From positions 1 to 44,311 of the forward strand of contig NZ_JAQGKZ010000072.1 of the NCBI RefSeq assembly GCF_028289855.1: 44,311 bases of DNA, given 5' to 3'. Under the pieces are notes generated by a model that was not told where the DNA came from, made no database searches, and saw only the letters and a program-made list of their open reading frames with translations. A program made the position numbers and the translations under genes. Shown here one piece after another: positions 11,643 to 21,692 of the stretch (the stretch's first letter is position 1; each line of letters starts with the position of its first letter). The stretch is from Sphingomonas bacterium (GTDB lineage Bacteria > Pseudomonadota > Alphaproteobacteria > Sphingomonadales > Sphingomonadaceae).

Positions 11643-13927
11643 TGTCCGTCCACTTTGCGCGCGAGGATGCGGGTCAATTGCTCCTGCCCGGCGCGATAGG
11701 GCGGCGGCACGAACGCGCCGTCATAACCCGCCGCTGCCGCTTGCCTGAGCGTCCACATCGGATCGACCAGATGCGGCCGCGCCAGCGCAACGAGATCGGC
11801 GCGGCCCGCAGCGAGGATCGAATTGGCGTGATCGGCCTCGTAGATGTTGCCCACCGCCATCGTCGCGAGCTTCGCCTCGTTGCGGATGCGGTCGGCAAAC
11901 GGCGTCTGGAACATGCGGCCGTATACCGGCTTCGCATCGGCCCAGGTCTGTCCGGCCGACACGTCGATCAAATCGGCGCCGGCTTGCGCGAAGGCGCGCG
12001 CGATCTCGACCGCTTCGGCGGGGGTTACGCCCTCATCGCCCGCCCAGTCGTTGGCCGAGATGCGCACCGCCATCGGCTTTTCGCTCGGCCAAGCGCCGCG
12101 CATCGCGGCAAAGACCTCGATCGGATAGCGCAACCGGTTGGCGACATTGCCGCCATACTCATCGGTGCGCTTGTTCATCAGCGGGGTGATGAACGACGAC
12201 AGCAGGTAACCGTGCGCGGCGTGGAGTTCGATCATGTCGAACCCGGCAAGGACCGCCATTCGCGTCGCCGCGACGAACTGGTCGCGGACCACGTCCATGT
12301 CGGCGCGGGTCATCGGGCGGGGGCGCTGGTTGCCGCCCGTCCACGCCACGTCGGATGCGGCAATCAGCGGCCAGTTGCCGTCAGCCAGCGGCGCGTCCAT
12401 CCCTTCCCAGCCGAGCCCGGTCGAGCCCTTGCCGCCGCTATGCCCGAGCTGGAGACAGAATTTGGCGCGGCTGTTGGCGTGGACGAAATCGACGATCCGT
12501 TGCCACGCCGCGACGTGTTCGCTCGCGTACATGCCCGCACAGCCCGGTGAGATCCGGCCTTCAACCGACACGCAGGTCATCTCGGTATAGACCAGCCCCG
12601 CACCGCCCTCGGCGCGCGACCCGTAATGCACGAGGTGGAAGTCGTTCGTTTTACCGTCCGTCGCCGAGTAGGTCGCCATGGGGGAGACGACGATCCGGTT
12701 CTCCAGCATCATGTCTCGCAATTTGAATGGCGCGAACATCGGCGGCGCGGCGGCAGTTCCGCCGTGGAACCAGCGCTCGACTCCCTCGAGCCAGCCCTTG
12801 TCGCGCAGCCGCAAATTCTCGTGGCTGATCCGCTGGCTGCGCGTGAGCAGCGAATAGGCGAACTGGATCGGCTCGAAATGCAGATAGCGCTCGATCGTCT
12901 CGAACCATTCGGTCGAGTTGCGCGCCGAATTCTGCAGCTTGAGGACTTCGACCGAACGTTCGGCCTGATATTCCGCCAGCGCGGCCTCACGCGACAAACC
13001 GGGCCGGTTGAGCACCTCAGCGAGCTTGATCGCATCCTCGAGCGCGAGCTTGGTCCCCGACCCGATCGAGAAATGCGCGGTGTGCGCCGCGTCGCCGATC
13101 AACACGACGTTGCCGGCGTACCAGCGCTCGCAGATAATCCGCGGGAAGTTGAGCCATGCTGCCGACCCGACCTTATGCGTCGCATTGGACATCAAGGCGT
13201 AGCCGCCGAGATACTTGGCGAACAGCGCGTCGCCGAAGCGGCACGTCTCGTCCTGTGTCATCCGGTCGAGCCCGAGTCCGGCCCAGGTCTTTTCCGAACA
13301 TTCGATGATGAAGGTCGAAAGGTCATCGTCGAAGCGATAGGCGTGCGCCCACACCCAGCCGTGCTCGGTCTCCTCGAACGCGAAGGTGAAGGCGTCGAAG
13401 GTCTGGTGCGTGCCGAGCCACACGAACTTGTTGGCGCGCACGTCGATATCGACCCCGAACGCGTCCGGATTGGCGTTGCGCACGCTGCTGTTGGCGCCAT
13501 CGGCGGCGATCACCAGATCGTAATCCGCCCAGCGCGCGGGATCGACCGCGAATTCGGTCTCGAAGATCAGCTTCACGCCCAGTTCACGCGCGCGGTCCTG
13601 CAGAATACGCAGTAAGGTCTTGCGCCCGATGCCGATGAAACCGTGCCCCGACGATACGATCGTCTCGCCGCGGATATGTACGGCGATGTCGTCCCAATGC
13701 GCGAACTTGTCGGCGATCAGCGCGCCGCTGACGGGGTCGTTGGCCATCAAGTTTTCGACCGTCTGGTCGGAGAACACCACCCCCCAGCCGAATGTGTCGC
13801 CATCGCGGTTGCGCTCGACCACCTCGATATCGCACGCCGAGTCGCGCAGCTTCATTGAGATCGCGAAGTACAATCCCGCCGGCCCGCCGCCGAGACAAAG
13901 GATGCGCGCCGGACCGGGTCTGACCAT
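11639..13927 (-). CDS. abmA: 2-aminobenzoyl-CoA monooxygenase/reductase (FAD hydroxylase - OYE fusion)
   Basis: A 762-aa two-domain flavoprotein. Residues 1 to about 390 form a group A FAD monooxygenase with the dinucleotide motif LGGGPAGLY at 12-20 and the [14 protein letters not shown] segment. From about residue 395 an old-yellow-enzyme barrel follows, with [20 protein letters not shown] and [13 protein letters not shown]. This fusion is the hallmark of Azoarcus evansii 2-aminobenzoyl-CoA monooxygenase/reductase, which hydroxylates and then reduces the ring; databases often label it salicylyl-CoA 5-hydroxylase/oxidoreductase. The ATG at 13927 lies 14 nt after the guaD stop, so it is placed downstream of the purine genes on the same strand. 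The symbol is by analogy. Confidence 0.88.
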   Translation of the reverse strand: MVRPGPARILCLGGGPAGLYFAISMKLRDSACDIEVVERNRDGDTFGWGVVFSDQTVENLMANDPVSGALIADKFAHWDDIAVHIRGETIVSSGHGFIGIGRKTLLRILQDRARELGVKLIFETEFAVDPARWADYDLVIAADGANSSVRNANPDAFGVDIDVRANKFVWLGTHQTFDAFTFAFEETEHGWVWAHAYRFDDDLSTFIIECSEKTWAGLGLDRMTQDETCRFGDALFAKYLGGYALMSNATHKVGSAAWLNFPRIICERWYAGNVVLIGDAAHTAHFSIGSGTKLALEDAIKLAEVLNRPGLSREAALAEYQAERSVEVLKLQNSARNSTEWFETIERYLHFEPIQFAYSLLTRSQRISHENLRLRDKGWLEGVERWFHGGTAAAPPMFAPFKLRDMMLENRIVVSPMATYSATDGKTNDFHLVHYGSRAEGGAGLVYTEMTCVSVEGRISPGCAGMYASEHVAAWQRIVDFVHANSRAKFCLQLGHSGGKGSTGLGWEGMDAPLADGNWPLIAASDVAWTGGNQRPRPMTRADMDVVRDQFVAATRMAVLAGFDMIELHAAHGYLLSSFITPLMNKRTDEYGGNVANRLRYPIEVFAAMRGAWPSEKPMAVRISANDWAGDEGVTPAEAVEIARAFAQAGADLIDVSAGQTWADAKPVYGRMFQTPFADRIRNEAKLATMAVGNIYEADHANSILAAGRADLVALARPHLVDPMWTLRQAAAAGYDGAFVPPPYRAGQEQLTRILARKVDGQ

Positions 13928-13941
13928 GGTTTAGGCTTAAA

Positions 13942-15261
13942 TTATCTCGCCGCGTTGTGCAACGAAGGTCCGGTGTCGCGCGCATGGGCACGTTGGCCGG
14001 CCACGTAGGTGAAGGCGATCGCGCGGTCGTCGCCCAGCATTTGCAGCGCGAACAACCGGTCGAACAATGTGGCGCCGGCGGTTCGGCGCGCGAGCAGCGG
14101 CGTTGCCGCGGCATCGAGCACCACGAAATCGGCTTCCTGCCCGGGCTCGAGCGCACCAACCCGGTCGCCGATTCCCATGACGCGCGCGCCACCCGCGGTG
14201 GCCAGATGGAGCGCGCGCAAGGGGTCGAGACTAGCTCCACGCAACTGGCAGACCTTGTACGCCTCGCCGAGGGTATGCAGCACCGAAAAGCTGGTGCCCG
14301 CGCCAACGTCAGTGCCGATGCTGACAGCGACGCCGTGGCGGTCGATCTGCGCAAGGTCGAACAGTCCCGATCCGAGGAACAGGTTGCTGGTTGGGCAAAG
14401 CGCGATTCCCGCGCCGGCCTCCGCCATCCGCGCAAGCGCGGCGTCGCTCATATGCACGCAGTGCGCGAACACCGAACGCGGACCGACGAGCCCGAAGCGG
14501 TCATAGACGTCGAGATAGTCGCGCGCGTTCGGGAAACGCTCACCGACTGCGGCGATCTCCCCCATATTCTCGGAGAGGTGGGTGTGCATCTGCACGTCGG
14601 GATGCGCTGCGAGAAGGTCGCCGGCGTCGGCGAGCTGCGCGTCGGACGAGGTGAGCGCAAAGCGGGGCGTGACCGCATAACCGATCCTGCCGCGCCCCCG
14701 CCACCGCCCGATCAACGCCTCGGTATCGGCGCGTCCGCTCGCGAGCGTGTCGCGCAACGTCTCAGGCCCCTGGTCCATCAGAACTTTGCCCGAGACGATG
14801 CGCATGTCGCGCGCGAGTGCCGCCTCGAACAGCGCATCGACCGAACAGGCATGAACGGTCGGAAAAACCAGTGCCGACGTCGTACCGTTGCGCAGCAGTT
14901 CGTCGAGAAAGAAGGCCGCAATCGCATCGGCATGGCCGCGATCGGCGAACTTTGCCTCTGCCGGAAAGATATGGCGATCGAGCCATTCCAGCAATTGCTC
15001 GCCGTGCGAGGCGATGCGTTCGGTCTGCGGATAATGGACATGCGCGTCGACGAACCCGGGAACGATCAGCCCGCCGGGGAACGCTTCCACGTGCACGTCG
15101 GCGAATTGGGCATGCAGATCGGCGTAGGCGCCGCGGGCCAGCACGAGCCCGTCGTCCACAACCAGCAACCCGTCCTCGTCATGGCGGATCGCGTCGGGTC
15201 CGGCCTTTGCGGGGTCGTGCGGGACGGTCAGGATTTCGGCGCGGAAGGCGCGGCGCGTCAT
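13942..15261 (-). CDS. guaD: Guanine deaminase
   Basis: A 439-aa amidohydrolase-superfamily enzyme converting guanine to xanthine and ammonia. The metal ligands are visible as HVH (H74, H76) in FVDAHVHYPQTERIASHG, then HTHLSEN, HCVHMSD and the aspartate in SIGTDVGAGTS. The PQTxR and CPTSNLFLGSG segments are characteristic of guanine deaminase. The ATG at 15261 overlaps the xdhC stop by 4 nt. Its product feeds the xanthine dehydrogenase encoded just upstream, so the assignment is supported by both motif and context. Confidence 0.94.
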   Translation of the reverse strand: MTRRAFRAEILTVPHDPAKAGPDAIRHDEDGLLVVDDGLVLARGAYADLHAQFADVHVEAFPGGLIVPGFVDAHVHYPQTERIASHGEQLLEWLDRHIFPAEAKFADRGHADAIAAFFLDELLRNGTTSALVFPTVHACSVDALFEAALARDMRIVSGKVLMDQGPETLRDTLASGRADTEALIGRWRGRGRIGYAVTPRFALTSSDAQLADAGDLLAAHPDVQMHTHLSENMGEIAAVGERFPNARDYLDVYDRFGLVGPRSVFAHCVHMSDAALARMAEAGAGIALCPTSNLFLGSGLFDLAQIDRHGVAVSIGTDVGAGTSFSVLHTLGEAYKVCQLRGASLDPLRALHLATAGGARVMGIGDRVGALEPGQEADFVVLDAAATPLLARRTAGATLFDRLFALQMLGDDRAIAFTYVAGQRAHARDTGPSLHNAAR

Positions 15262-16163
15262 GCGGTGGTCCTCAGCGTGAGCAACTGGGCCAGCGTCGCG
15301 ATCGCGATCACGTCGGGTTCCTTGCCAGCGATGCCGGGCATGCCGATCGGACAGGTCAGGCGGGACGCATCGATCCCTTCGTCCCTGAGCCGCGCGAGGA
15401 ACCGCGCGCGCTTGGTCCGCGATCCGATCAGGCCGACGAATGGCGCGGCACTGCGCAGCGCCGCGGCGGTGAGGCGATAGTCGAGCGCATGGTCGTGCGT
15501 CAGGATCAGCACCGCGGCGTCGCGGCCCGCTTCGGCGGCGCAGGCGACCATGGCTTCCTCGTCGGCGTGGACCACGCCCGGCATCTCGGCGGCGTCGGAA
15601 CGCGTGTCGTACCTGGCGAACTGGAGCGGCAGGCCGTCTGCCCGTTGGGCGATGGCGCGACCGACATGGCCGGCGCCGAACATCAGCACCGGCATGCGTG
15701 GAATGTCGGCGGGCTCGGCGAAAGTGGCGCCAACGCCGGGCCGCTCGCCGCGCGCGAACAGCGGTTCGGTGTTCGGAATGTCGGTGTCCGTGCGCTCGAC
15801 ACGGTCAGCGAGCAGCCGGGCCGCGATCGGCCGTTCCGACGCGATCCATTGGCTCGCATCCGGATCGAGATGCTCGATCAACAGCCGCACACGCCCGCCG
15901 CAGCATTGGCCGAGCAGCGGCCCCAGCGGATAATCCTGGATGCGCCACGCGCCCGGCGGATGATCGAGGATCGCGCGCGCTTGCTCGACCGCCTGATATT
16001 CGAGCGCCCCGCCGCCGATGCTGCCCTGCTGGTTATCGCCGGTCACGACCATGCGTGCCCCTGGGCCGCGCGGTGCCGAGCCCTCGGTCGCCAGCACGGT
16101 CACCAGCGCGGTCGGCTCACGCCCCAGCGCGGCACGTGCCTGGGCAGCCCATTCACGCGGCAC
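15258..16163 (-). CDS. xdhC: Xanthine dehydrogenase accessory protein XdhC
   Basis: An XdhC/CoxI-family chaperone that delivers sulfurated molybdenum cofactor to the XdhB subunit. It shows the N-terminal ALVTVLATEGSAPRGPGARM region, SIGGGALEYQAVEQ, the LGQCCGGRV cysteine motif and a C-terminal Rossmann domain (LMFGAGHVGRAIA). Two starts are possible: TTG at 16190 or GTG at 16163. The GTG is preferred because it overlaps the xdhB end by only 11 nt and gives the usual short leader before ALVTV. The protein is then 301 aa. Confidence 0.92.
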   Translation of the reverse strand: MPREWAAQARAALGREPTALVTVLATEGSAPRGPGARMVVTGDNQQGSIGGGALEYQAVEQARAILDHPPGAWRIQDYPLGPLLGQCCGGRVRLLIEHLDPDASQWIASERPIAARLLADRVERTDTDIPNTEPLFARGERPGVGATFAEPADIPRMPVLMFGAGHVGRAIAQRADGLPLQFARYDTRSDAAEMPGVVHADEEAMVACAAEAGRDAAVLILTHDHALDYRLTAAALRSAAPFVGLIGSRTKRARFLARLRDEGIDASRLTCPIGMPGIAGKEPDVIAIATLAQLLTLRTTA

Positions 16164-18468
16164 GCGCGCGAAGCTCGGCGATCGCGGCAAGGATGCGCTC
16201 CGGCGTGGCCGGCGCGTCGAGGTTCGGCAGCCCCTTGCCGGGCGCGGCGGCGGCGACCGCCTGAGTGAGTGCGGAAAAGACCGAGATCGCGAGCATCAGC
16301 GGCGGTTCGCCGACCGCTTTCGAGCGGTGGATCGTCGGCTCGGTGTTGCGGCCGCGCTCCCACAGATCGATCGTCATGCGCTCGGGCCGGTCGCCAGCGG
16401 TTGGGATCTTGTACGTCGATGGCGCATGCGTGAGCAGCCGGCCGCGATCATCGAACACCAGTTCCTCGGTGGTGAGCCAGCCCATCCCCTGGACGAACCC
16501 GCCCTCGATTTGCCCAAGGTCGATCGCCGGATTGAGCGAGCGCCCGACGTCGTGGAGGACGTCGACCGCGACCACGCGGTGCTCGCCGGTCAGCGTGTCG
16601 ATCACGACTTCGCTCAACGCCGCGCCATAAGCGAAATAGAGGAACGGTCGCCCGCTATGCGTGGCGCGGTCGTAATGGATGTCGGGCGTCGCGTAAAAAC
16701 CGGTCGACGACAGCGACACGCGCGCGATATGCGCCATGCGGCAAAGCTGCGGGAAGGTCACCCGTTCACCGCCCGCGATCACGCCTTCGCGCGTGAAGCG
16801 AACCGCCTTTTCCTCGACCCCGAAATGCTCAGCGGCAACGGCAGCAAGGCGCCGGCGGATCGTCTCTGCCGCGTTGAAGGCGGCCATGCCGTTCATGTCC
16901 GCGCCCGACGATGCTGCTGTCGCCGAGGTGTTGGGCACCTTATCGGTGCGCGTGGCAGAGACCTTCACCAGTTCGACCGGAACCGCGAACACGTCGGCGA
17001 CCACTTGCGCCACCTTGATCATCAGCCCCTGCCCCATCTCAGTGCCCCCATGATTGAGATGGATCGAGCCGTCGGCATAGATATGGACCAGCGCACCGGC
17101 CTGGTTGAGGTGCGTGGTGGTAAACGAGATGCCGAACTTGACCGGGGTCAGCGCGAGTCCCTTCTTGAGCACGCGATGCGCGGCGTTGAAGTCGACGACC
17201 GCGTTGCGCCTCGCGGCATAACCGGCACGCTCAGCCAGTTCGGCGATCAGCGCGGGCGCGACATTGTCGGTTACCGTCATGTGATAGGGCGTCGTGTCGC
17301 GGCCGGGTCCGTAAAGATTGACCTGGCGGACCGCGAGCGGATCGAGATCGAGCTGCGCGGCGACCGCGTCCATCACGCGCTCGACCCCCACCATCCCCTG
17401 CGGCCCGCCAAAGCCGCGAAACGCAGTGTTGGAGACGGTATGCGTCTTCAGCCGGTGCGAGACGATTTCGACCGCCGGAAGGAAATAGGTGTTGTCGGCG
17501 TGGAACATCGCCCGATCGTTGATCGCGGGGCTGAGGTCGGCGGTGGCGCCGCAGCGCGAGGCGAGGTCGAAGCGGATGCCCTCGATCCGGCCCGAATCGT
17601 CGAAGCCAACATCGTAACCGATCGCGAAATCGTGGCGCTTGCCGGTCATCACGAAATCGTCGTCGCGATCGGCGCGGATCTTCGCGGGCCGTCCAGTCTT
17701 GGCCGCGACGAGCGCGCACGCCGCGGCATAGGCCGCCGCCTGCGTTTCCTTGCCGCCGAACGCACCGCCCATTCGGCGCACTTCGACGGTGACGTCGGCA
17801 TGGCTGAGGCCGAGCACCTTGGCGATCAGGTGCTGGACTTCGCTCGGGTGCTGGGTCGAGCTCAGCACATGCAGTTGGCCCGCCTCGCCGGGCGTCGCCA
17901 GCGCAGCCTGTCCCTCGAGATAGAAATGCTCCTGCCCGCCGATCGCAACGCGGCCCGACAAGCGATTCGGCGCGGCGGACAGCGCGGCGGCGGCATCGCC
18001 GCGCGCCATACGCTGACTGTCCTCGATCACCGATCCCGCCCCGCGCGCCGCGTCGATCGTAACCAGCGCGGGGAGCGGCGCAACGTCAGCCTTCGCCAGT
18101 CTTGCCGCGACCCGCGCCGCGCGATGGCCGGTCGCCGCGACGACGAACAGCGGCTGCCCCGGATAGAGAATTTCGTCCTCGGCAAAGAGCTTGTCGTCGC
18201 CGAACACCGGGCTAACGTCGTTGATGCCGGGGATATCGGCGGCGGTGAAAACCGCGACGACGCCGGGCGCAGCGCGGACGGCGGTTAGATCCAGCGCCGT
18301 GATCCGACCATGCCCGTCCGCCGCTAGCCCGAAGGCAAGGTGCAGCGTCCCCGGCGCCTCGGGCATGTCGTCGACATAGCGCGCGCTACCCGCGACGTGC
18401 GCGACCGCGCTGTCGTGGGGCAGCGCGGCGTGGACGGCACCAGGCGACGGCGTTCCGGCGTCAGCCAT
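16153..18468 (-). CDS. xdhB: Xanthine dehydrogenase, molybdopterin-binding subunit
   Basis: A 771-aa large subunit carrying the molybdopterin site. Diagnostic segments are RMGGAFGGKETQAA, FRGFGGPQGMVGVE (substrate arginine region) and GGTEMGQGL. The N-terminal SARYVDDMPEAPGTLHLAF is typical of bacterial XdhB. With XdhA it oxidises hypoxanthine and xanthine to urate using NAD+. The ATG at 18468 overlaps the xdhA stop by 8 nt. The length matches Rhodobacter-type XdhB. No frameshift or missing motif is seen. Confidence 0.95.
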   Translation of the reverse strand: MADAGTPSPGAVHAALPHDSAVAHVAGSARYVDDMPEAPGTLHLAFGLAADGHGRITALDLTAVRAAPGVVAVFTAADIPGINDVSPVFGDDKLFAEDEILYPGQPLFVVAATGHRAARVAARLAKADVAPLPALVTIDAARGAGSVIEDSQRMARGDAAAALSAAPNRLSGRVAIGGQEHFYLEGQAALATPGEAGQLHVLSSTQHPSEVQHLIAKVLGLSHADVTVEVRRMGGAFGGKETQAAAYAAACALVAAKTGRPAKIRADRDDDFVMTGKRHDFAIGYDVGFDDSGRIEGIRFDLASRCGATADLSPAINDRAMFHADNTYFLPAVEIVSHRLKTHTVSNTAFRGFGGPQGMVGVERVMDAVAAQLDLDPLAVRQVNLYGPGRDTTPYHMTVTDNVAPALIAELAERAGYAARRNAVVDFNAAHRVLKKGLALTPVKFGISFTTTHLNQAGALVHIYADGSIHLNHGGTEMGQGLMIKVAQVVADVFAVPVELVKVSATRTDKVPNTSATAASSGADMNGMAAFNAAETIRRRLAAVAAEHFGVEEKAVRFTREGVIAGGERVTFPQLCRMAHIARVSLSSTGFYATPDIHYDRATHSGRPFLYFAYGAALSEVVIDTLTGEHRVVAVDVLHDVGRSLNPAIDLGQIEGGFVQGMGWLTTEELVFDDRGRLLTHAPSTYKIPTAGDRPERMTIDLWERGRNTEPTIHRSKAVGEPPLMLAISVFSALTQAVAAAAPGKGLPNLDAPATPERILAAIAELRARAA

Positions 18469-19867
18469 CGAGCACGCTCACGGCTTCTTCCGCTTCGAGC
18501 CACATCCGACGCAGCAGGTTGCCCGCCGCTTCGGTGCGATACGCCGCCGACCCGCGCAGATCGTCGAGCGGACGATAATCGTTCGCCAGCGCGCGGGCGG
18601 CAGTGTCGGCGGTTTCCTCGTTCCATGCCGCGCCGGTCAGCGCCTCCTCGCAGCCCCGCGCACGCGCCGGGATGCCAGCCATTCCGCCGAACGCGACGCG
18701 TGCCGACGCGATCCGCCCACCGTCGATCCGCAGCGCGAAGGCACCGCACAACGCCGAGATGTCGCTGTCGAACCGCTTGGATAGCTTGACGATACGGATC
18801 ACCGCGCCAGCGTCGGGACGCGGAATACGGACGCTTTCGACGAATTCTCCGGGTTGGCGATCCTGCACGCCGTAGGATTTGAAGAACTGCTCAAGCGGCA
18901 TCGTCCGCCGCTCGCCGCCGCGCCGCAGCGTCAGTTCGGCACCGAGCGCGATCAGCGCGGGTGGCATGTCGCCGATCGGCGAGCCATTGGCGATGTTGCC
19001 GCCGATCGTCCCCGCATTGCGCACCTGCAGCCCGCCGATCCGCCGGACGAGCTCGCCGAGATCGGGATGGAGCCGCGACAGAGCATCCCGCGCTTCGGTG
19101 TAACGGACGGCCGCGCCCAACGTCAGGCCCTCCCCATCTTCGGCGACGCATCGCAGATCGGCCACGTCGCCGATGAAGATCACCGTGCCGAGATCGCGCA
19201 GCTGTTTCGTGACCCATAACCCGACATCGGTCGCGCCGGCGACGATCCGTGCATCCGGATACTCGATCAGCAATGCCGCCAGTTCTTCCGTGCCGCGCGG
19301 CGCGAACCAGCCCGGCCCGCTTCGCAGCGGCTCGATGGTGCGCAACAGCTGCACGGTCGCCGCATCATCGGACGTTTCCGCTTGATTGGCCTCGCCCGCG
19401 GCGAGGATCGGGCCATAGCCGGTGCAGCGGCAGAGATTGCCGGCGATGACATCCTTGATCGGCGCGCCATTCGTGCCCTCGCCGCCGATGCTGCGGGCAT
19501 AGAGCGACATGACAAAGCCCGGCGTGCAGAAACCGCATTGCGATCCGTGCCCCTCCGCAAGCGCGCGCTGGACCGGATGCAGCATGCCGTCGCGCGACAG
19601 GCTCTCGACCGTCACTAGCGCTTTGCCGTGGAGCATCGGCACGAACAGGATGCAGGCATTGACCGCGCGCCAGCGAACCCGCTCCCCGTCGAGTTCCCCG
19701 AGCACCACCGTGCACGCGCCGCAATCGCCCTCGGCGCACCCTTCCTTGGTGCCGGTGCGGCGCAGCCGATAGCGCAGCAGGTCGAGCACGGTAGCGCTGG
19801 GCTCGCTTGCCTCGACGGCGACGATCTCGCCGTCGAGCACGAAGCGTATGGTATGGTCGGGCGCCAA
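18461..19867 (-). CDS. xdhA: Xanthine dehydrogenase, FeS/FAD small subunit
   Basis: A 468-aa subunit with two [2Fe-2S] domains and an FAD domain. Cluster ligands are C44, C49, C52 and C72, then C111, C114, C146 and C148 (in CGFC and CRC). The FAD-binding domain begins near residue 195 with IVAGATDVGLW and contains NAGTIGGNIANGSPIGD. Electrons pass from the molybdenum centre in XdhB to NAD+ here. It starts with TTG at 19867 directly after the uraH TGA, with no spacer, implying coupled translation. Confidence 0.94.
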   Translation of the reverse strand: MAPDHTIRFVLDGEIVAVEASEPSATVLDLLRYRLRRTGTKEGCAEGDCGACTVVLGELDGERVRWRAVNACILFVPMLHGKALVTVESLSRDGMLHPVQRALAEGHGSQCGFCTPGFVMSLYARSIGGEGTNGAPIKDVIAGNLCRCTGYGPILAAGEANQAETSDDAATVQLLRTIEPLRSGPGWFAPRGTEELAALLIEYPDARIVAGATDVGLWVTKQLRDLGTVIFIGDVADLRCVAEDGEGLTLGAAVRYTEARDALSRLHPDLGELVRRIGGLQVRNAGTIGGNIANGSPIGDMPPALIALGAELTLRRGGERRTMPLEQFFKSYGVQDRQPGEFVESVRIPRPDAGAVIRIVKLSKRFDSDISALCGAFALRIDGGRIASARVAFGGMAGIPARARGCEEALTGAAWNEETADTAARALANDYRPLDDLRGSAAYRTEAAGNLLRRMWLEAEEAVSVLDG

Positions 19868-20203
19868 TCAGTTTCCCCGATAGGTCGAATAAGCGAACGG
19901 CGAGACGAGCAGCGGGACATGGTAATGGCCGTCGTCCGTCATGCCGAAATCAATCGAAACTACGTCGAGGAACGGCGGATCGGGCAGCGCGACTCCCTGC
20001 GCCCGGAAATAGTCGGCGACAAGGAATTGCAACCGATAGGCACCCGCTGGCAGCGACCGCCCTTCGCTCAATGTCGGGCAGCGGCCATCTTCGTTGGATG
20101 AGCCCTCGTAGAGAAGCGCGCCATCGTGCCATAGTGACAGTTTCATGCCGCGAGCCGGCTGGCCACTCGCCGTGTCGAGAATGTGGGTACTCAAGCTGCT
20201 CAC
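19868..20203 (-). CDS. uraH: 5-hydroxyisourate hydrolase (transthyretin-like)
   Basis: A 111-aa transthyretin-related hydrolase that opens 5-hydroxyisourate to OHCU. The N-terminal LSTHILDTASGQPARG holds the catalytic histidine. The C-terminus HYHVPLLVSPFAYSTYRGN has the family-defining end, here YRGN rather than the usual YRGS. It starts with GTG at 20203, overlapping the allantoicase stop in GTGA. The frame is open further upstream to 20515, but that part lies inside the allantoicase gene and has no family similarity. Confidence 0.95.
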   Translation of the reverse strand: MSSLSTHILDTASGQPARGMKLSLWHDGALLYEGSSNEDGRCPTLSEGRSLPAGAYRLQFLVADYFRAQGVALPDPPFLDVVSIDFGMTDDGHYHVPLLVSPFAYSTYRGN

Positions 20204-21198
20204 GACGCCGTTACCTTTCCGACCATCCGCAGCCGGCTGACCCCACCGTCGGGGATGATGTTCAGCCGCACGAAGCGGATCGGGCCAAGTTCGGCCAGCC
20301 CGTCGCGAAAGACGTGGCTGTGGTCGGCTTGGAGTTTGACTTCGGGCAACAGCACCGGCCAGTCCTTCGACATCGCCGCGATTTCGTCCGGCGAGCCGGT
20401 CGCACTCGCTGCCGCCTGGATGAAGCAGCGATCGGGATAATTGCCTTTGAAGTGGGCGGTATCGATTACGATTTCCTCGATCCGCCCTGACGCACCCAAT
20501 TCGAGCACCGCCCAATCGTGCCCGGGCTCGCGCCGCCGCCGCGTTTCCCAGCCGTCGCCCATATCGACGCCGCGTCCTGGCGCCGTGAGGTTTTCGACGC
20601 GGCCGAAATGCTCGTCATTGGCGATGATGCCGCGACCGCCGTTCTCCATCGCCAGCAGGTCGATCGGCACGTCGGCATCGACCGCCGACCAGTCCTTGGC
20701 CACCCTGCCCCACACGCGCAGCCGGGCGACCCCGCCATCGGGAAAGATGTGCAATCGCACATGCGTGACGGGAAGGTTATGATTCACAGGCACGTAGACG
20801 CGGTCGTCACCGTTCAACGCGAGGCGTGGCGTGACCATCGACCACTCGGTCTCGGCGTCGGGAATCCGGTCATCGCAGCGACACACCTCGATTTCAGAGC
20901 CTGGGGGGTAGTTGCCCGTGAAGTGCCGGGTATCGATCTCAAAACCCGCGATCAGCCCCGGCACGCCGAGCCGGACGACGCACCAATCGTGCCCGGGGGT
21001 GCGTTTGCGCCGGCTTTCCCAGCCGTCCATCCATTTGCCGTTTTCGTCATACTTGCCGGGGATGAAGACGGGCTCGGCGGGCGCGATCAGCCGTGCCTTG
21101 TCGGCGAAGAAATCGTCGGTCGCATCGACCACCTCGGCGCCCAGGCGCGGCTGGGCGAGATCGATATATTGGCGGCGCAGAGTGTCGAACATGGTCAT
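20200..21198 (-). CDS. alc: Allantoicase
   Basis: A 332-aa enzyme hydrolysing allantoate to ureidoglycolate and urea. The protein is an internal duplication of two jelly-roll allantoicase domains. GWESRRKRTPGHDW near residue 60 and GWETRRRREPGHDW near residue 225 are the matching copies, each followed by a DTxHFxGNYP motif. The ATG at 21198 overlaps the uraD stop; a second in-frame ATG two codons later is an alternative. The family is best known from fungi and a subset of bacteria and is used here with AllA rather than the AllC/UGlyAH route. Confidence 0.94.
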   Translation of the reverse strand: MTMFDTLRRQYIDLAQPRLGAEVVDATDDFFADKARLIAPAEPVFIPGKYDENGKWMDGWESRRKRTPGHDWCVVRLGVPGLIAGFEIDTRHFTGNYPPGSEIEVCRCDDRIPDAETEWSMVTPRLALNGDDRVYVPVNHNLPVTHVRLHIFPDGGVARLRVWGRVAKDWSAVDADVPIDLLAMENGGRGIIANDEHFGRVENLTAPGRGVDMGDGWETRRRREPGHDWAVLELGASGRIEEIVIDTAHFKGNYPDRCFIQAAASATGSPDEIAAMSKDWPVLLPEVKLQADHSHVFRDGLAELGPIRFVRLNIIPDGGVSRLRMVGKVTAS

Positions 21199-21692
21199 CC
21201 TGGGGTGAAAAGCGCCGCGAGGCGGAACGCCGCGATACGATGGATCTGGGCGATGGCTGTAGCGAACTCCGCCTCGGGGTCATTGTGCAGCCGTGCCGCG
21301 AATGCGGCAAGGATATCCTGCCGCGACAACCCCTTGACCGCGACGATGAACGGGTGATCGAACCGGGCGAGATACGCCGCGTTGAGGCGTTCGAAGTCGG
21401 CGAGCTCGTCCGGCGAGCACCGATCGAGCCCGGCACCGCGCTGCTCCACGACCGAGGCGAGTGCCATCCGGCTGGCGACAGCGAGTTGCGGATGCGCGCG
21501 GATGAGCGCGAGCCGCAGCGCGCGCGGCGCGGCGTCGACGGCGGCGCGCATCGCCTGGGTCAGCTCCTCAGGATCGTCCAGCTGACGGCGCTCGACAGCA
21601 GGCCAGACGGCTTCCGCTACCCACGGCGACGCCTCGTAAACCGGGCCGAACAGGGCGATAAAGGCATCTCGAGTGAGCGAGCTAGGCAACAT
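21195..21692 (-). CDS. uraD: OHCU decarboxylase
   Basis: A 165-aa 2-oxo-4-hydroxy-4-carboxy-5-ureidoimidazoline decarboxylase that gives S-allantoin. The catalytic histidine lies in RAHPQLA. The VVEQRGAGLDRCSPDELADF region and FDHPFIVAVKGLS follow the family pattern. The start at ATG 21692 was chosen because the protein then begins MLPSSLTRDAFIALFG, as family members do; it overlaps the end of puuE by 11 nt. With UraH it makes the urate-to-allantoin conversion fast and stereospecific. Confidence 0.93.
   Translation of the reverse strand: MLPSSLTRDAFIALFGPVYEASPWVAEAVWPAVERRQLDDPEELTQAMRAAVDAAPRALRLALIRAHPQLAVASRMALASVVEQRGAGLDRCSPDELADFERLNAAYLARFDHPFIVAVKGLSRQDILAAFAARLHNDPEAEFATAIAQIHRIAAFRLAALFTPG

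Noticed and set aside
16018..18288. Plus-strand open frame of over 750 codons opposite xdhB
   Set aside because: No recognisable domain; codon third positions favour the xdhB strand.
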